Assembly: GCA_037833965.1 (NCBI GenBank)
Contig: AP031356.1
Location: forward strand, 25,008,501-25,072,500
Source of the DNA: Marchantia polymorpha subsp. ruderalis
Lineage: Eukaryota; Streptophyta; Marchantiopsida; Marchantiales; Marchantiaceae
Direction of reading: 5' to 3'
Length of the DNA stretch: 64,000 nt
Part shown: piece by piece, positions 35,510 to 48,700 of the stretch
Position numbering within the stretch: position 1 is the first letter of the stretch
How the letters are laid out: each line of letters begins with the position of its first letter
Translations under genes and position numbers: made by a program
Notes under the pieces: generated by a model
The model's input: only the letters and a program-made list of their open reading frames with translations
Databases searched by the model: none
What the model was told of the DNA's origin: nothing

Positions 35510-37481
35510 TTTAAAAAAATAGATGAAAACTAATTTGAAAATTTTCAGAATTAACTTGAGTTGAAAATGAAATATGTAATATTATCTTGCATATATTTTA
35601 ATGCATATTTATTACAACATCAATCTTTCCAAAATAAAAAGTCAAAATATTATTCTTTCAATATATTTTGTATGATTATTGGTACAAAAATATAATTTTT
35701 TGTTTCAAATTAAATTTTTTATTTTTTTACAAAATTTTTTATTATCAAATTTATAAACAAACGTTAATCTTCACAATTTGCAATTAGAAGATAAAAGTTA
35801 TACACTTTTTTACATGAAAAGAAAGAGTGTTTTCAAACTTTGACTTTTAGATTCAATCTTGTTAATATATTTCAATGTAAAGTAATATATGGAATAATTT
35901 TCTTCACCTATGAATTTTACATTGTGCATGATTTTATTGAAAAAAATATGTTCTCTGATGTGTCTGAGATTTGTTTAAACAAATAATTCCTTGTGTAGTT
36001 TGATGTGAAGTTGACATTATGATATTTAATTATGCAATGATTATAATGCTAAATTAAAATAAAGTTTAGCACTTAAAACTTATTATTAAAGTTTTTGCAA
36101 TAAATATATTATTTGTCATACTACACCTGACATTATTTAAAAAATTGTACTGCATTATTTAACAAGAACAACAAGTGTAGCGGCAATTGTTGAATATCTA
36201 AAATGATGAATAAATTGATGAATTTTATCTTTCTATTTTCATCATTTTGATTATATAAGGAGCTTAATATATCAACTTTGATGCATATTGACACAATGGA
36301 TCATATGAATTACAAAAGAATTGATTCTTTTCCCCTTATTTATAATCAACTACATAAATCTTGAAAATAATAGTTTTTGCAATAAATAATTAGCTACATG
36401 GATTTTCAAAACTTTTATGCTGATTTTTTTTAATCTTTTATAATAATAACTGAATTAACAATGTGTGCCTTCTTAGCACATTGCTTCAGTATTATAACTT
36501 AAAAAATATAATAAGTTATTTTTGGTTCTTTTCTTTAATGCAACATCTGTTTTGAGATACAACTCAACTGTACCACAAGTGCATGCCGTAAAACTTGTTG
36601 AAGAGATTTAAAATTTTATATTAAATTAATATTAATCATACATCCATGTAGCCAATACTTTGTGAGTATGTTCATTTCTAATATTTTTCAAATAAATTTA
36701 TTGCATTTTAATTAAAAATTCCATCAAATTCTGACGACAGATTGTAGATAAAGTAAATATGATATCAATAACGGTGATTAATGATATTACTATTGGTATG
36801 TTTAGTTACATGAAGGTCAGGTGAGGCTAAATACATATGATAATCAATACTGTACCACTTATTTGTGTGTCTTCTAACATGTCGACCGAGAGACTCAAAC
36901 CTTCATGTGAGGACTCACATGAAAAGCTCCAGAAAAGAAGGGGAAATCATCCAGTAGCCTTCTTGCATGCATTTTGATCACAGTACTGTAATTTACAGGG
37001 TTTGACTTACTGGACAGTGGATCTCACTATGAGTCGGTCCCACCAGAAGAATCAATCATAAACCGGGGCTCAAGATTGACGAGGACCTGAGAACCTGAAA
37101 CTGGATAGCATAGTATAATGCATGTCCGTTGGTAGGCAGGACCCGTGGCGAATAAAGAGGATCTGGTACATTGTGGCCATGACAAACTTCCAGTTCCACT
37201 ATTGGTCGACAGATCGAGCGGACCAATCGAAAGTGAGGTCGATGCTCCGAATGACAAGTTGTGTGGACTATGAAGGAAGCTTGACTAGACTTCCTGGCCC
37301 TGGTGGGGTGGATCTTGCCTCTGATCTAGGGCCTTTCGCATTTATACAGACGGTAGGTCATGTACACTAGTAGTAGAGTGGAAGTTGTGCAGATTCTGTG
37401 ACATAGAAGTGAATAAAAAGACGAGAAATATCAAAACATGCAGAGAGAAGCTTTTTTTGCCATATTGCTGGTTTCTCCCAG

Positions 37482-37727
37482 TTAATATGGAAGAAAAGAT
37501 GCAAAGACCCCATCAAGGAGTACGGGCTTGCAACCCATACCAAAGATAAGTATACGGTTTATCATTGCCCCAAGTCCTATTTCGAGCCTTCTCAAAGTAT
37601 CACACGAACAGTGCACTAAAGGTGTAAGTAGTACCTACAACAGAAAAGATGGAAAGGCCCATCACACAAACAAGGATAGTAGATCATTGAAAGCACATCT
37701 TGCTTTGACAAACTGCAAGTCCTGATA
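37482..37727 (+). pseudogene. Possible decayed hAT-type/BED zinc-finger fragment
   Basis: The frame 37482-37619 reads KRCKDPIKEYGLATHTKDKY, then TVYHCPKSYFEPSQSITR and ends at a stop. A second frame, to 37727, contains SLKAHLALTNCKS before tandem stops. The order (D-P-x-x-x-Y-G, then a Cys, then 'SITR..H', then an 'LKAHL..C' segment) resembles N-terminal BED-like fingers of hAT transposases or their host-derived relatives, broken by a frameshift. One expected Cys of the finger is missing. The resemblance is modest. Confidence 0.3.
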
Positions 37728-40700
37728 AAAGCTGAGCATCATTGACATCATATTAATGAACTTTTTTTTGACAAGATCAATAAGATCGTTATCTTTCGAA
37801 ACGGAATTTTAGTCTCCTTCATCGTTCACTTCACACATTTCCATCAAGTTTTCGTGCTCTTCGATCTCTTCTGCGGGTCAATCAAAACTAATGAAATCTC
37901 GATCTTTTGTCAGTGTTGGTATGTTTACCTCCTTCAGATCGGAATGCGTTGCAAACGATGTTCGGAACAAAGTTATAAGTCTTCTGAGAGATGGAGATGT
38001 TTGTTCGACCCTTGCAAGTGCATGCCCTGAAGACATGGTTTCAGACATGGTAGGACAATGGAACATTCAGCACTGTATCCATTTTGTACGCATGCACCTC
38101 GTGACAGTAGGCTGTAATTGCTCACATGAAGTAGGTATTTTGTAGCAGATTCATAAAACAATGCGATAGCGTATGTTACTGTACTCTTGCACGTAGTGCT
38201 TAAAATATGCAAAAGTATCAAAGTAACCTTGAAAATTGACTTCTCCATGATTTGGTCTGAGATATAATGATCATGTAAACTTGAGTGGTGGCTATTTCCA
38301 CCACCTCCAATACGAGACTGACTCAGCACATGCATAACAACCCCAGCACAATCATAATCACTGGTGGAACAAAGTGATACACATAGTTAAGTTGGTTATA
38401 GGGATCTTTCATGACAAAATTTGACCCTGAATCCTAAGTGTTTACCAAGAGATTTATAGTAAGTTCAATATTTTCTCTAGTTTTGTATGAAGGACAAGAC
38501 TTATTTCGGTAGAGAGGAAATCGAAATCTGCAATTGTGGCAGTCTAGGCTACTTGAATGCTCTTGGCAACTTTTGTCAATTTTCCGACTGTAATTGAAAC
38601 TAGACTCATCCCTGGAATTTATGCTAGAAAAATAGATAATTTATTTTTTTTCCCAAAAACTACATACAAAGAAATTTTTTTTATCTGAAAACCTTGCTTG
38701 TAATTTGTTTTCATAATGAAATACTTATTAGACTAAATTTGTGCAGTCTTGTGATGGAGTGTCAATTACAGCATGCAACAAAAAAAATTCTTGATGACTT
38801 ACCCATTTTAAGTACTACTAGAAATCCTTTACGCTTAGACTAGCATTAAAGACTCACATGCTTCTATGTTTAGATTCTGCATGTAGAATATCTTTCATAT
38901 GCTCCACTAACTTCCAACTCACAACAAATACTATATCTACAACAGTTTGTGCGTCTTGGCTTGAGGAATCCTTTCATATCATTTTTAGGTACTCTTTCAA
39001 ATTCAAAATATATCATCTGATTCGTTATGGCTTGATCAAATCACCAACACTTTAAATGCAACTGGTATTAGTTTATATGTAACATTTGTTGAAATTACTT
39101 GTTGAGAATGTATAGTATGACACTAGAGAGTATAGTTATTCATGATCCTATCCTGAATGTGATGCTAGAAACAATGACAATACTTTTACGTAAAATCTTA
39201 TTTATTCGTGCGGTTATATAGAATTTAATGGATACCTATACTTTTATATCAATTTATATTGATGTGATAGGGTGATTTTTATGAATAATTCATTCGGAAG
39301 GGATGGAGGAAGAGTGCAACGGTAGCAAACAAGTTCTTCAAGGATATAAACATAGAGAGTTCACTTCTTTCTTTCCCAAATTTGGAGTCATTTGGAGGTT
39401 TGGAAATTGACTTTGACATGGAATGAAAGTTTTCTGTCCTTCCTTCAGTATTATTTCAATTCTTCTTCTTTCCACTACAACACATTTCTTTTCTATTGTT
39501 ATACATAGAAATGGAAGTGGTGCGATTCATAAGAGGGAAGTTACTTCTTCATTTGTTCCTTTGTTTGTACAATGTTTGACCAATTATTTTTTTGTTCACA
39601 CCTTAGGTTACGGATGACAAGTTTCACATTGTAATGTTACTTGATCCTAGCACTATGCAAGCTGTTTTTTTTTTCATCCTCATATCACTTCGTGAGGTCT
39701 TCGCATCTTTTCTGTTATTTTACTGGGCATTCTGTGGTTAAATTGGGTTGTCCATGTGCACCACCTATGGGAAAAGGTGTTGACCGAGAATTCTGATGCT
39801 GTCCTCTCGTTAATCTCCGGGTCAATTGACGTTTGATCATCGATTGAGGATCTCCAAGCAGGCGAAGCCAAGGCAGGTGACTTCCATCGCAATCCATTGA
39901 AACTTTCTCTATTAAACCGACCAGTCTACTGAATCATGATCTGCAGCATCGAATATACGACTGGCTCCAGTTTCTGGCTGTGCATCTTCCATGGCCATAT
40001 AATAATCAAATATCACTCATAAAAAATAATCTGCAAACCTATAACCCAAGCAGAAATTAACTAAATAAATCTTAATTATTGAGACTCATCCTTTGAAGCC
40101 AAAGAGCATATTCGGGCACTCCTGCCATAGGAAGCTAGACTTCCCATTTACCATGATTCCAATCAGTAAGTCTTTCGAGAGAATGAACATTTGATTTCAA
40201 GTTTCTGATGCTAATTTTCAACAAGAGAATCTCTCCTATGATTTCGTTAAGTTTTTAACTGTAATCCATGGTTTCCTTTGATGAGAACAATGATAGTGGT
40301 TGACTGTTATAACCATGCGTATCCAATGTTTTCGGATATTACCATGATAACATCGTCTCTCCAACCTCAAACTGATATTTGCTCTTGTTTTCTTGTGCAA
40401 GATTATTGCATAGATCTTAGCTTTGTAGATCTATCCATCAATTGCAGAAAACTGTATCTCATCAACAAAAGAAAAGTGGCCAGATAGTGTCACGAAGTTT
40501 TACTAAAAGTTGGCCGAGAGGTTTCTTGATGATCGTGTATTGTATAACTCAAGGTTTGCCATGGTTAGATCTACAGTTTCGATTTCGTGGGAAATTATAG
40601 TGTTGAGGTTTTGAACTTTTCAATTTGGATTAAAAATTTTAGTAGGAGACGCATGTTCATCCATAGCTAGAGCAAATATGATTTGCATACTCTAAAACGT

Positions 40701-40970
40701 TGTACTACTAACCACTGTCAAGGCAAGAAACTTCATTGGCCTCAAAGTGACAGGAAGGCTTTTAAGTAGCCATAATATTTCCCAAACTGATGGCTTTTCC
40801 TCCTCTACTTAGCCCATAATCTAGAAACATACAAGATCTTTTGATGATTCGGAAGTATTATGTACCCTGATGTGGCATGATTTTCAATAAAGAATTCATT
40901 TCATTAAAAGGGAAAGTTTGGTTTATGAAAACGTTCGTTTCTAAGCTCTGGGTTTCTTTTGAAAATAAAT
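37728..40970. other. Unannotated, probably repeat-derived DNA
   Basis: Mixed to AT-rich sequence with only short open frames on either strand. The best are 84 codons at 37891 (plus) and 120 codons at 37973 (minus), with no recognisable domain. I see nothing I can call. Confidence 0.4.
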
Positions 40971-41189
40971 TCAAGAAATTTCAGGACCATTTGCTTGCTT
41001 AGACTTGGTCAGTCTCTGCAACACCCGTGCTTTGCTACGAAATGAATTTCGCGGCAACATGTTCTCATAATTTTGTAGCAGGTGAGGGATTGTCTTCATT
41101 ACAATCGTTCCAAAAAACATTATAGCTTGAAAAGGTGGGGGTTGCATACTGGAATTAGAAACGGGATTGATCTCCACGTTGATCTCCAC
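40971..41189 (-). CDS. Hypothetical small protein or terminal exon
   Basis: This frame ends in a basic, coding-like stretch (FRSKARVLQRLTKSKQ) preceded by a moderately hydrophobic segment (FQAIMFFGTIVMKTI). An acceptor-like TTCCAG lies at the Met-Gln-Pro-Pro-Pro stretch, so it might be the last exon of a minus-strand gene starting near 42152. I do not recognise the protein, and no intermediate exon joins the two in phase. It may be chance. Confidence 0.2.
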   Translation of the reverse strand: MEINVEINPVSNSSMQPPPFQAIMFFGTIVMKTIPHLLQNYENMLPRNSFRSKARVLQRLTKSKQANGPEIS

Positions 41190-42017
41190 GTGTTTCGATA
41201 TACATGGTTTCTATCTTCTATGAATGTCCTTTATCCCGGATGGATTTTCGGTTATCGTAACATACAACGGTATAGACAAATCGTACACCTTTTTTTCCAT
41301 TCCATCTTCGTTACATAAACAGCAGTTTTTCCATGCCTCGCTGCTTCAGGCAAGAATCTTCATACATAATAGGATGGACGCCATAGGTCTTGTATCTCCA
41401 AGATTCCTTAGTGTTGGCACAAAGTTACCGATCCGGAAAGCTAATTGATTTTCAAAATTTGCAGAACGTGTTCCAAAATTCACAGTATCGGATTAAAATC
41501 TTCACTCTACCGGCTATCATGTCCGGTCGATATTAAAAATAATAATGTAATTGTTCCACATTCTCGAATACTTATAAATGTAATCGACAGAAAGAAACTG
41601 TTTTTTTGTTGTTGTTGGTGTGGATGGAAAGAGCCTAGCATTTATACAAAAGAATGAAAGTGACATTCCAGAATAACAAGGTCTTCCGGCAGTGAAGAGG
41701 AAGATGAGCTTCTATCATTTGTTCATTTGATAAATCACATGGTATATGACTAAATTTACACAAAGCAACACGATTGTAGCAAACTGGGACAAAAAGCATG
41801 TGCAGTGCAGCGAAAGGTTCAGTGAGGAAGAACACAATCTCAGACTTGCATGTGTCGCTAGATGCCTCAAGCCTTAAGCCGCAAGGGAGAGAGTCATCAG
41901 CGGCGAAGTTGGCGTAATGAGAACTGCGTGCTGGACTGCGGAAGCCGAGCCAACTTATGGCAGGCACTCCAGCTCCGAGGGACGAAGTTAGGGAATCATC
42001 AAATTCAGGCAACTCAC
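41190..42017. other. Unresolved region
   Basis: Contains a 12-bp tandem duplication near 41168-41191 (TTGATCTCCACG twice). A 125-codon minus-strand frame at 41635-42012 is partly GC-rich but matches nothing. If the candidate first exon at 42018-42152 is real, this is its intron or intervening exon region. Confidence 0.3.
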
Positions 42018-42152
42018 CGCCGCAACACTTTTACGGTTGCCCGCCCGAGAAGTCTTTACGGCAACCCTAAACCTGCACGCAGAGAATATTCCCTCAGTAG
42101 CATGAGTCGGAGGATTTTCTCGCGGACGTACCAGCACAAGTGAGCGTAGCAT
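42018..42152 (-). CDS. Candidate first exon with organelle-presequence character
   Basis: From the ATG at 42152 the minus strand reads 45 codons with no stop to a good donor (GCG|GTGAGT, phase 0). The product begins MLRSLVLVRPRENPP and is rich in Arg, Ser and Ala with few acids, as in mitochondrial presequences. A telo-box-like GGTTTAGGGTT lies inside it, a motif more usual in plant 5' UTRs. If unspliced it ends 11 codons later. The downstream gene is not identified. Confidence 0.25.
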
Positions 42153-42768
42153 GGTCTTAGGAAATCCGAAGATTTTCTACATCAGACATTTTCACGTTAA
42201 TTTCATCGCAAGATTCTTCTAAATTCTTTGGCTCCCAGGAGTTGGCAGACTAGAAAATCTTGAGGAATAATGAGCTGATGACTTGTCTTCTCTTGCAAGA
42301 TAAGTATCACTCGCGTATCTTCGATCCGCGGCTCCTACTCAAGGACAAACGGGGCCCGTAGGGCGGTCAGATCTACGGGGGAAATCTAGCTGTGCCGTAT
42401 TTTCGGTATCCGGTAGAGGTCAAAGTCACGGCGCGCACCGGACCCGGAAATGGACGTCATCCCTGGCGACGAGGCCGATGGCGTGTCGCAATACGCGCGA
42501 GCCAGCGGAGACGAGGAGAAACGGAAGGCCCGAAAGTGCTTCGTGAATGGAGTGCGGTATTAAGCGTTGGCACAAGAACTGGGGGCCGAGCGAGGGCGAG
42601 CGAGGGAGAGGGAGAGGGAGAGGGAGGTCGTAGAGAGAGGGCTCGAAGGGAATCGGTCTCACGAGAGGAACGTGGCTGGGGTCCATGCGCGCAATAGTGC
42701 CAGGGCTGTACACCTGGTGCTCGAAGATTGAGGGACGAAGGCCTTCGCGCAAAGCAATCCCTCATCTC

Positions 42769-42870
42769 TGCCCTCCCCTCCGCTCAGTTCTCTGCCCTGC
42801 CCTGCCCTGCACCGCCCTCCCCCCTCCCCCTCCCTCTCCCTCCATCCCCCCTTCCTCTCGCCTTGCTTTC
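42769..42870. repeat. C/T-rich low-complexity tract
   Basis: Runs of CCCTGC and CCCTCCC-type units on the plus strand, about 1 kb upstream of the VSR start. Confidence 0.8.
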
Positions 42871-43227
42871 CCTTGGCTCTTCCGCACCGAGTTCTCTTTC
42901 TCGCACAATCTTCTTCTCCTATGGCCCGGAGGCAAATTTGAGGGTTGTTTTTTCTCTCGCTCGCTCGGTCACTTGTTTCCTTTGGTCGGTGGGATGAGGA
43001 GGGAGGGAGGAAGGGAGGGGAGGGTAGGGGTGGGTCGGTCGCGCTTTGCATAGGATTTGGGTTCGTAATTTGGTGTTTGGGTTGTTCGTCTCTGACACCG
43101 ATGCTTGGCGACTTGTGTGCATCTCGCGCGTGCTTACTTCGGGTTTCCGACTGATGGTGGTATGTAAACAGGGCGTCAGGTCCAAGTCACCGGAGCGGAC
43201 GAACGGTCGCCGTTGAAAAGTCAGGCA

Positions 43228-43284
43228 TCGAAAGAGAGACAGAAAGAGAGAGAGAGGGAGGGAGAGGGAGAGAGAGAGGAAGAA
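43228..43284. repeat. GAGA-rich low-complexity tract
   Basis: Repeated GAGA and GGGA units on the plus strand in the probable VSR leader. Such tracts are common in plant promoters and 5' UTRs and can bind GAGA-binding BPC proteins (family knowledge). Confidence 0.8.
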
Positions 43285-43864
43285 GCAGCAGCAGTGGCAG
43301 GAGGTGGCAGGAGCAACAGCCCTAGGGTGGAGGAGTTTGTGGTAGAAGGTGAAGCAAGCAAGCCAGCAAGCCGAGGACTGTGAGGCCTGATCCATCGAAC
43401 AGCTTAGGGAGAGAGTCGAAGCCCTTCCGCCTGTGGATCGCGAAGGAGGTAAGGTGTTCGTTCGATCCTAGAGAGCGCGTTGCCCCGGTCGGGTTTCAGT
43501 GGTGTGCGATTTCCTCGCTTCTTTGGGCCGTGGGTGCCGCAAGGGTCCGAGGAGGACGAGGTGTGTCGAGTTGTGTAGAAAGATCAGGGATAGGTCGAGT
43601 TTTGCCGGAGAGGAGGTCGTAGGGCATCAGTATTCTTCGTGTGGCATCCGTTTTCCTGAGTTGTGAATGCTCTGCAGAAAAGATTGATCGTTTATGTGCG
43701 GATCGTTAGGACTCGAGGCCGGGGCTGTTTCCAATCAGGCGGCGATGGACGGTCGAGCCCGATATCCAAGCTGTTAGGAGGATCGTGTTTCGCGTTGTCG
43801 CTCACGAAGGGGTTGTAGAGGTGGTTACACGATTTCGCGCAAATTACCTGGGAATCGGGTAACC

Positions 43865-45766
43865 ATGGGGAGGTCCGTGTCTATCAGAGATGTGATCTTA
43901 GCTGCCGTCGTGATTTTCCACACTTTGGCCGGCCAGACGTGGGCTCGATTTGTAGTCGAAAAGAATAGCATCAAGGTGACATCACCCGATTCGTTGAAGG
44001 GTAATTATGACAGCGCCATTGGAAATTTTGGTATTCCTCAGTATGGAGGAACTATGGTCGGCACCGTCGTGTACCCGAAGGAAGGCTCGAATGCGTGTGT
44101 GCCGTTCGGTACCTCTTTCAAATCAGGTCCCTCAGGTGGGCTTCCCATCGTCGTCCTGGTGGACCGAGGTGACTGCTTTTTCGCCCTGAAAGTGTACAAC
44201 GCGCAGCTAGCCGGAGCTGCTGCGGTGCTCGTCGCAGATGACAGGTTGGAGCCCTTGATCACCATGGACTCACCGGAGGAGGATGCAGCAGTTTTGGATT
44301 ACGTCGACAACATCACAATCCCGTCCGCCCTCATCGACAAGGCCTTCAGTGATGACTTGAAGAAGTCATTGAGTGGCGGTGAAATGGTGAACATCAATCT
44401 GGACTGGAGGGAGTCTTTGCCTCATCCCGACGATCGTGTTGAATTTGAATTCTGGACCAATAGCAACGACGAGTGCGGTCCCAAGTGCGATGCACAGGTG
44501 GATTTTGTAAAAAATTTTAAAGGCGCTGCCCAGATTTTTGAGCAGGGAGGGTATACTCTGTTCACTCCTCACTACATCACTTGGTATTGTCCTCAGCCAT
44601 TCATTTTCAGCAAGCAGTGCCAGGCTCAATGCATCAACCACGGCAGGTACTGTGCACCAGATCCGGAACAAGACTTTGGCCGCGGGTACGATGGTAAGGA
44701 CGTGGTGATAGAGAATTTGCGGCAGCTGTGTGTTTACAAGGTCTCCAAGGACAGCAAAAGGCCGTGGACTTGGTGGGACTACGTTACAGACTTTCAAATT
44801 CGATGCCCAATGAAGGAGAAGAAGTACAACGGAGAGTGTGCAGAAGAAGTTATAAAATCTCTGCAATTACCTGTTGACCAGATCAAAAAGTGCATGGGCA
44901 ACCCTGATGCAGATGAGGACAACGCTGTTCTAAAAGCCGAGCAAGATGCGCAGGTTGGACAAGGCAGCCGAGGAGACGTAACAATTTTGCCAACTCTTAT
45001 CATCAACAACAGACAGTATCGTGGAAAGCTGGATAAAGGAGCGGTGCTCAAGGCCATCTGTGCAGGTTTTGAAGAAACAACAGATCCTCCCCCTTGCCTG
45101 AGTGAAGAAGTGGAAACAAATGAATGTCTCACCAACAACGGAGGTTGCTGGCAAAACCCTAAGGCGAATGTCACGGCTTGCATGGACACCTTCAGGGGCC
45201 GTGTCTGCCAGTGCCCCATTGTGCAGGGTGTCCAATTCCAGGGTGATGGATACAACAAGTGTGAGCCAACGGGTCCAGGACGATGCAAGATAGACAACGG
45301 AGGCTGTTGGCAAAGTGACCAAAGTGACCAGAACGGTAACGGTGTGAAGTTCTCGGCATGTTTGGATACTGAGCTGACGGGCTGCAAGTGTCCTCCAGGA
45401 TTCAGAGGAAACGGCGTTGACCACTGCGATGACATCAATGAATGCAAGGAGAAACTTGCCTGTCAATGCCCGGAGTGCACCTGTAAAGACCTTTACGGAG
45501 GATATGATTGCCAGTGTGAAGGAGATCTTCTTTACATCAAGGAGCATGATACCTGCATCAGCAAGAAGAACGCAACAGGCAAAGTGGGATGGCTAGTGAT
45601 AGTTGTTGTACTGTCTGGTTTATCAGTGATCGGAGTTGGTTGTTACATGGTCTACAAGTATAGGCTCAGGTCATACATGGACTCGGAAATCCGTGCCATT
45701 ATGGCTCAGTACATGCCTTTGGACAGTCAGACCGAGATTCAACACCATGACAGATCGGAAATCTGA
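43865..45766 (+). CDS. VSR: Vacuolar sorting receptor (BP-80 family), intronless
   Basis: Type I membrane receptor that binds vacuolar sorting signals of soluble cargo and carries it toward the prevacuolar compartment. The 633 residues comprise: signal peptide 1-27 (cleavage after TWA); protease-associated domain about 55-170; a central Cys-rich region 195-410 with [14 protein letters not shown] near 301-314; and three EGF-like modules about 418-466, 473-521 and 523-566, the last opening with the calcium-binding-type DINEC. A single membrane span lies at about 574-595, followed by a 38-residue tail with YMPL (616-619), the Tyr-based adaptor motif conserved in plant VSRs. N-glycosylation sequons are visible at N149, N435 and N569. 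Length and order are those of full-length family members. Seed-plant VSR genes have many introns, whereas this one has none in the coding region. The start is set by the signal peptide. Confidence 0.97.
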   Translation: MGRSVSIRDVILAAVVIFHTLAGQTWARFVVEKNSIKVTSPDSLKGNYDSAIGNFGIPQYGGTMVGTVVYPKEGSNACVPFGTSFKSGPSGGLPIVVLVDRGDCFFALKVYNAQLAGAAAVLVADDRLEPLITMDSPEEDAAVLDYVDNITIPSALIDKAFSDDLKKSLSGGEMVNINLDWRESLPHPDDRVEFEFWTNSNDECGPKCDAQVDFVKNFKGAAQIFEQGGYTLFTPHYITWYCPQPFIFSKQCQAQCINHGRYCAPDPEQDFGRGYDGKDVVIENLRQLCVYKVSKDSKRPWTWWDYVTDFQIRCPMKEKKYNGECAEEVIKSLQLPVDQIKKCMGNPDADEDNAVLKAEQDAQVGQGSRGDVTILPTLIINNRQYRGKLDKGAVLKAICAGFEETTDPPPCLSEEVETNECLTNNGGCWQNPKANVTACMDTFRGRVCQCPIVQGVQFQGDGYNKCEPTGPGRCKIDNGGCWQSDQSDQNGNGVKFSACLDTELTGCKCPPGFRGNGVDHCDDINECKEKLACQCPECTCKDLYGGYDCQCEGDLLYIKEHDTCISKKNATGKVGWLVIVVVLSGLSVIGVGCYMVYKYRLRSYMDSEIRAIMAQYMPLDSQTEIQHHDRSEI

Positions 45767-48700
45767 TAAACTGATTGTGCAATTGATTGATTTTCGAGGT
45801 GGCCTTTCCACCGGCATCCTCTCGTTCGAACTTGAGTATCTGCAGAGATGCCTCCACTTTCAATTGATGACCTCTTTTGATCGCGCGAAAGTCGTAGTTT
45901 CCAGCTCTCAACCATATGTGACATGTACTTTGTCCATGAAATGAAAAAATCTGAAAAAATGAAAACCTACAGCGATACCTGCTAGAAATGTGTCCAGGCC
46001 ATTCTTCTCTTTGTCTGTTCAGTGGCTTCCAGGATTGCTGGTGGTTAACGAATCTTAGTCGTGAGCTTGGTGGTCTGTCAATGACTTTCGCCACACGCGA
46101 GACCCACGGTTGAAAGAATGATTATGAACAGTACAACCGCTGTATCTTAGTGGGTAGCATCTTAGCGTTTCTGTACATAGCAGTGCAAGTGTAGATGTTA
46201 ATATAGGTGGGGTACAATGATCCAAATGGCTGAAGAGGATCTTTCCTGATGTAATTCTGGGTTGTTGCCCTCCGCGGATGCATTTGTGACTAGCTCTCCC
46301 TTGAGACTTCCACTGTGCCCGTATCGTTACGTTGTGGCTTCCTGCTTTTTTTTCGAGGCAAATGTCTGTAATGCTGTTTCACGTCAACTCTTATGTAAAG
46401 TTTTGGAGATATTGTTTACAGATTTCTCAGAAGCGCACACTGTCAGTGCCTTAGATGTATAGTGTTCCCAGTCTCATGGGACTCGTCACCACCTGTGACA
46501 CGACCGATGTGATTGTGCTAATTTGAGTAGGGCGTCGAATCTGTGTGATCTCTGAATCTATGCTTGGAGTCTCGTGATGGATGTTCGCCATGATCTTTTT
46601 TTAAACTGATCAATATCAGTTGCTATTGTATTCAGGTCTGTAGGAAGTCGTCACACAATTTCTAGACTAAAAACTTGCGAGAGTTTGAGATGGAAGAAGT
46701 ATTGAGAAGAGAAGAGTAGGAAAGAAGAGTGGGAACAATCAGGAAAGGCATGAGATCTTGAATAGACGATGAACTCAGTGTTGGTGATCAGTAAGTCTGT
46801 AGCACATGCCTAGGACAAATAGTCTCGTGGGCTAACATACGGAAGACGGTACGCAGTGAGCGGTAACGTCAAAGTTGCAGTGTACACTCTTGACCATGGC
46901 CGTATTGGGCCTCCTCACGGAAGGTGCGCCTGTGCCGGAGAGCATTGGTGATCGGTAGACAAACTCTCGGTGAACTTTCAGACGTCGTCGTAGCAATCAT
47001 TGTGTCCATGCAGAAGTACAGACTTTCGCTTGTCAGCCGACAATGTCTTCCATGATTTGTAATTTCCATGAAATGCTGCACTACCTACTGTTATTGTACG
47101 TAGGACCTTATCTCCAAATTTGCCCAATTAGGTCTGGCGAATCTCATATCTTAACCTTTTACAAAAGTTGAAGACCTCGCCTTTTTGCAGTACAACAATG
47201 GTTACAACTGTATAATTGGACGACGTGAGATATTGTCTGTCTCCCAGCTAATCATTCCACGGTAGTAGGTGTCGGAGGTTCTGATGTTATCTTCGATATC
47301 TGGATGTTCCTTAATAGCGTTGAGATGCTGAGTACCAATTTCGTCTCCCATGCCCTCCTTCGAATGAATCGTTAAGTCTGACAAGTTCCACCAGGAGCAG
47401 TTCTGCCGAGACACTTTTGCTCTCCCTCACAGGGAATGCGCGTCCATGCTTTTCAACATATGTACTTGAACAATCGATCAGAAGAAGAGCGAAGAACATG
47501 GAGTAAGATTGCTGGTTCAGAACACGATACACTCGTTTGCTGGAGAGAGTGGTGAGAGAGACTGGAACCAAAGGCCCATTTAAATGCCAGTAAAGGTGTG
47601 ATGCCAGTGAAGGTGTAAGCCCCTTATATCTCTCTCACGACTGCGCCCGTTGAGTTCTTTGATGTTTCGTCGTCTTTTGCACGAGCGAGGAGATTGATGT
47701 CGGGGATCCTGTAGATACAATACAAACGTGTCTGTTGTCGACACAGTCATTGCAAATAGCTCCTCGCCTGTCTCCTTACACTTGACCAATGTACTGACGT
47801 CTACAGAGCCTCATGGACAAGGACTGCTCAGGTCCCAGTCTTGCGAATCACAGTATGTGTAGGCAACACTTTTTGCTCCACCCGTATTTTCTGTCATGGT
47901 CCACGTGTGCTTCCTCGTACGTGAAGCGGTGATGACTTGGGTGGTCTTACGAGTTCTGTTCTGTTACTAAAGGGAAAGTGTGAACAACATGTTTCCTTTT
48001 AACACAGTAACGAAGTTTCAGTTCACCTCCAGCTAAAATATGAAAACTCGCACTCTGTACAGTGAGATCAAAGTCACGCTGTGAAACTTTCTCAACTTGT
48101 TCAGAAGCTGCTGCGTTGAGAAAAGCATAACGTTGATCTGTGAAAACTCACAAGTCGATGCACTGCACAGTGCATTTACTCGTACTGTCCTTGTTTGTAT
48201 GCAATGTCTCTTTTACCTTACTCATGTTCTCCTACACCCCAACTTACCCCTCATGTGAAAAGGTAGTGGTGCGAGCGCAAGTTTTTAACGTCTTGGTTCT
48301 TGAAGTTTTTTATGATTATATTATTCGCCTCAGGGTGACAGATGGTTATTCCAAGGTACGTGGTTACTTCTGAGATTCGTCTGCTAAATTTATTATCCTC
48401 TAAATTGGAGACTTTGGCGGGAAGATCCAAAGTAAGACGTGTACTCCATAGAGAAAAGGTAGATCCTCCTGTGATTGATGTGGCATCTCGCTTAAAAGGT
48501 GGTGGTACCACATAATCATCGGTATGATGACTGGAGAAAGAAGCATAAAAAGGTGGCAGTCCAAGGAAGAAAGCTCTTGGATACATTGCTTTTCTATGAA
48601 ACAATTGAGGATGAAGGAGCGAGCTGGTCAGATCTTATCGTGATCTGAACCTGAACGCTGACATATGCCAAAAGAGCTGAAGCGTCTTTTCATCTTAATC

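Larger units (their letters stand above)
32330..37481. other. VPS35L promoter side, then AT-rich non-coding DNA
   Basis: 32330-32650 is of gene-like composition and should carry the VPS35L promoter and 5' UTR. About 32700-36900 is extremely AT-rich with no coding signal, interrupted by a richer LTR-like islet at 34880-35130 and an (AT)n tract at 35475-35507. 36900-37481 returns to mixed composition, with open frames that match nothing I know. Confidence 0.5.
42153..43864. other. VSR promoter and long purine/pyrimidine-rich leader
   Basis: GC-rich DNA between the candidate minus-strand exon and VSR. It contains a GAG-rich tract at 42589-42627, a C/T-rich tract at 42769-42870 and a GAGA tract at 43228-43284, all of which probably fall in promoter or 5' UTR. 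A leader intron is possible, with donor GGAG|GTAAGG at about 43449 and acceptor CTCTGCAG at about 43678, unproven. The long open frames here come from simple sequence. Confidence 0.5.

Noticed and set aside
42659-43395. 130- and 158-codon frames in the VSR leader
   Set aside because: They are generated by GA/CT-rich low-complexity sequence; the products are Ser/Leu/Pro or Arg/Glu runs.
44366-45547. Long minus-strand open frames (up to 217 codons) under VSR
   Set aside because: They are antisense shadows of the VSR coding sequence, with no domain of their own.
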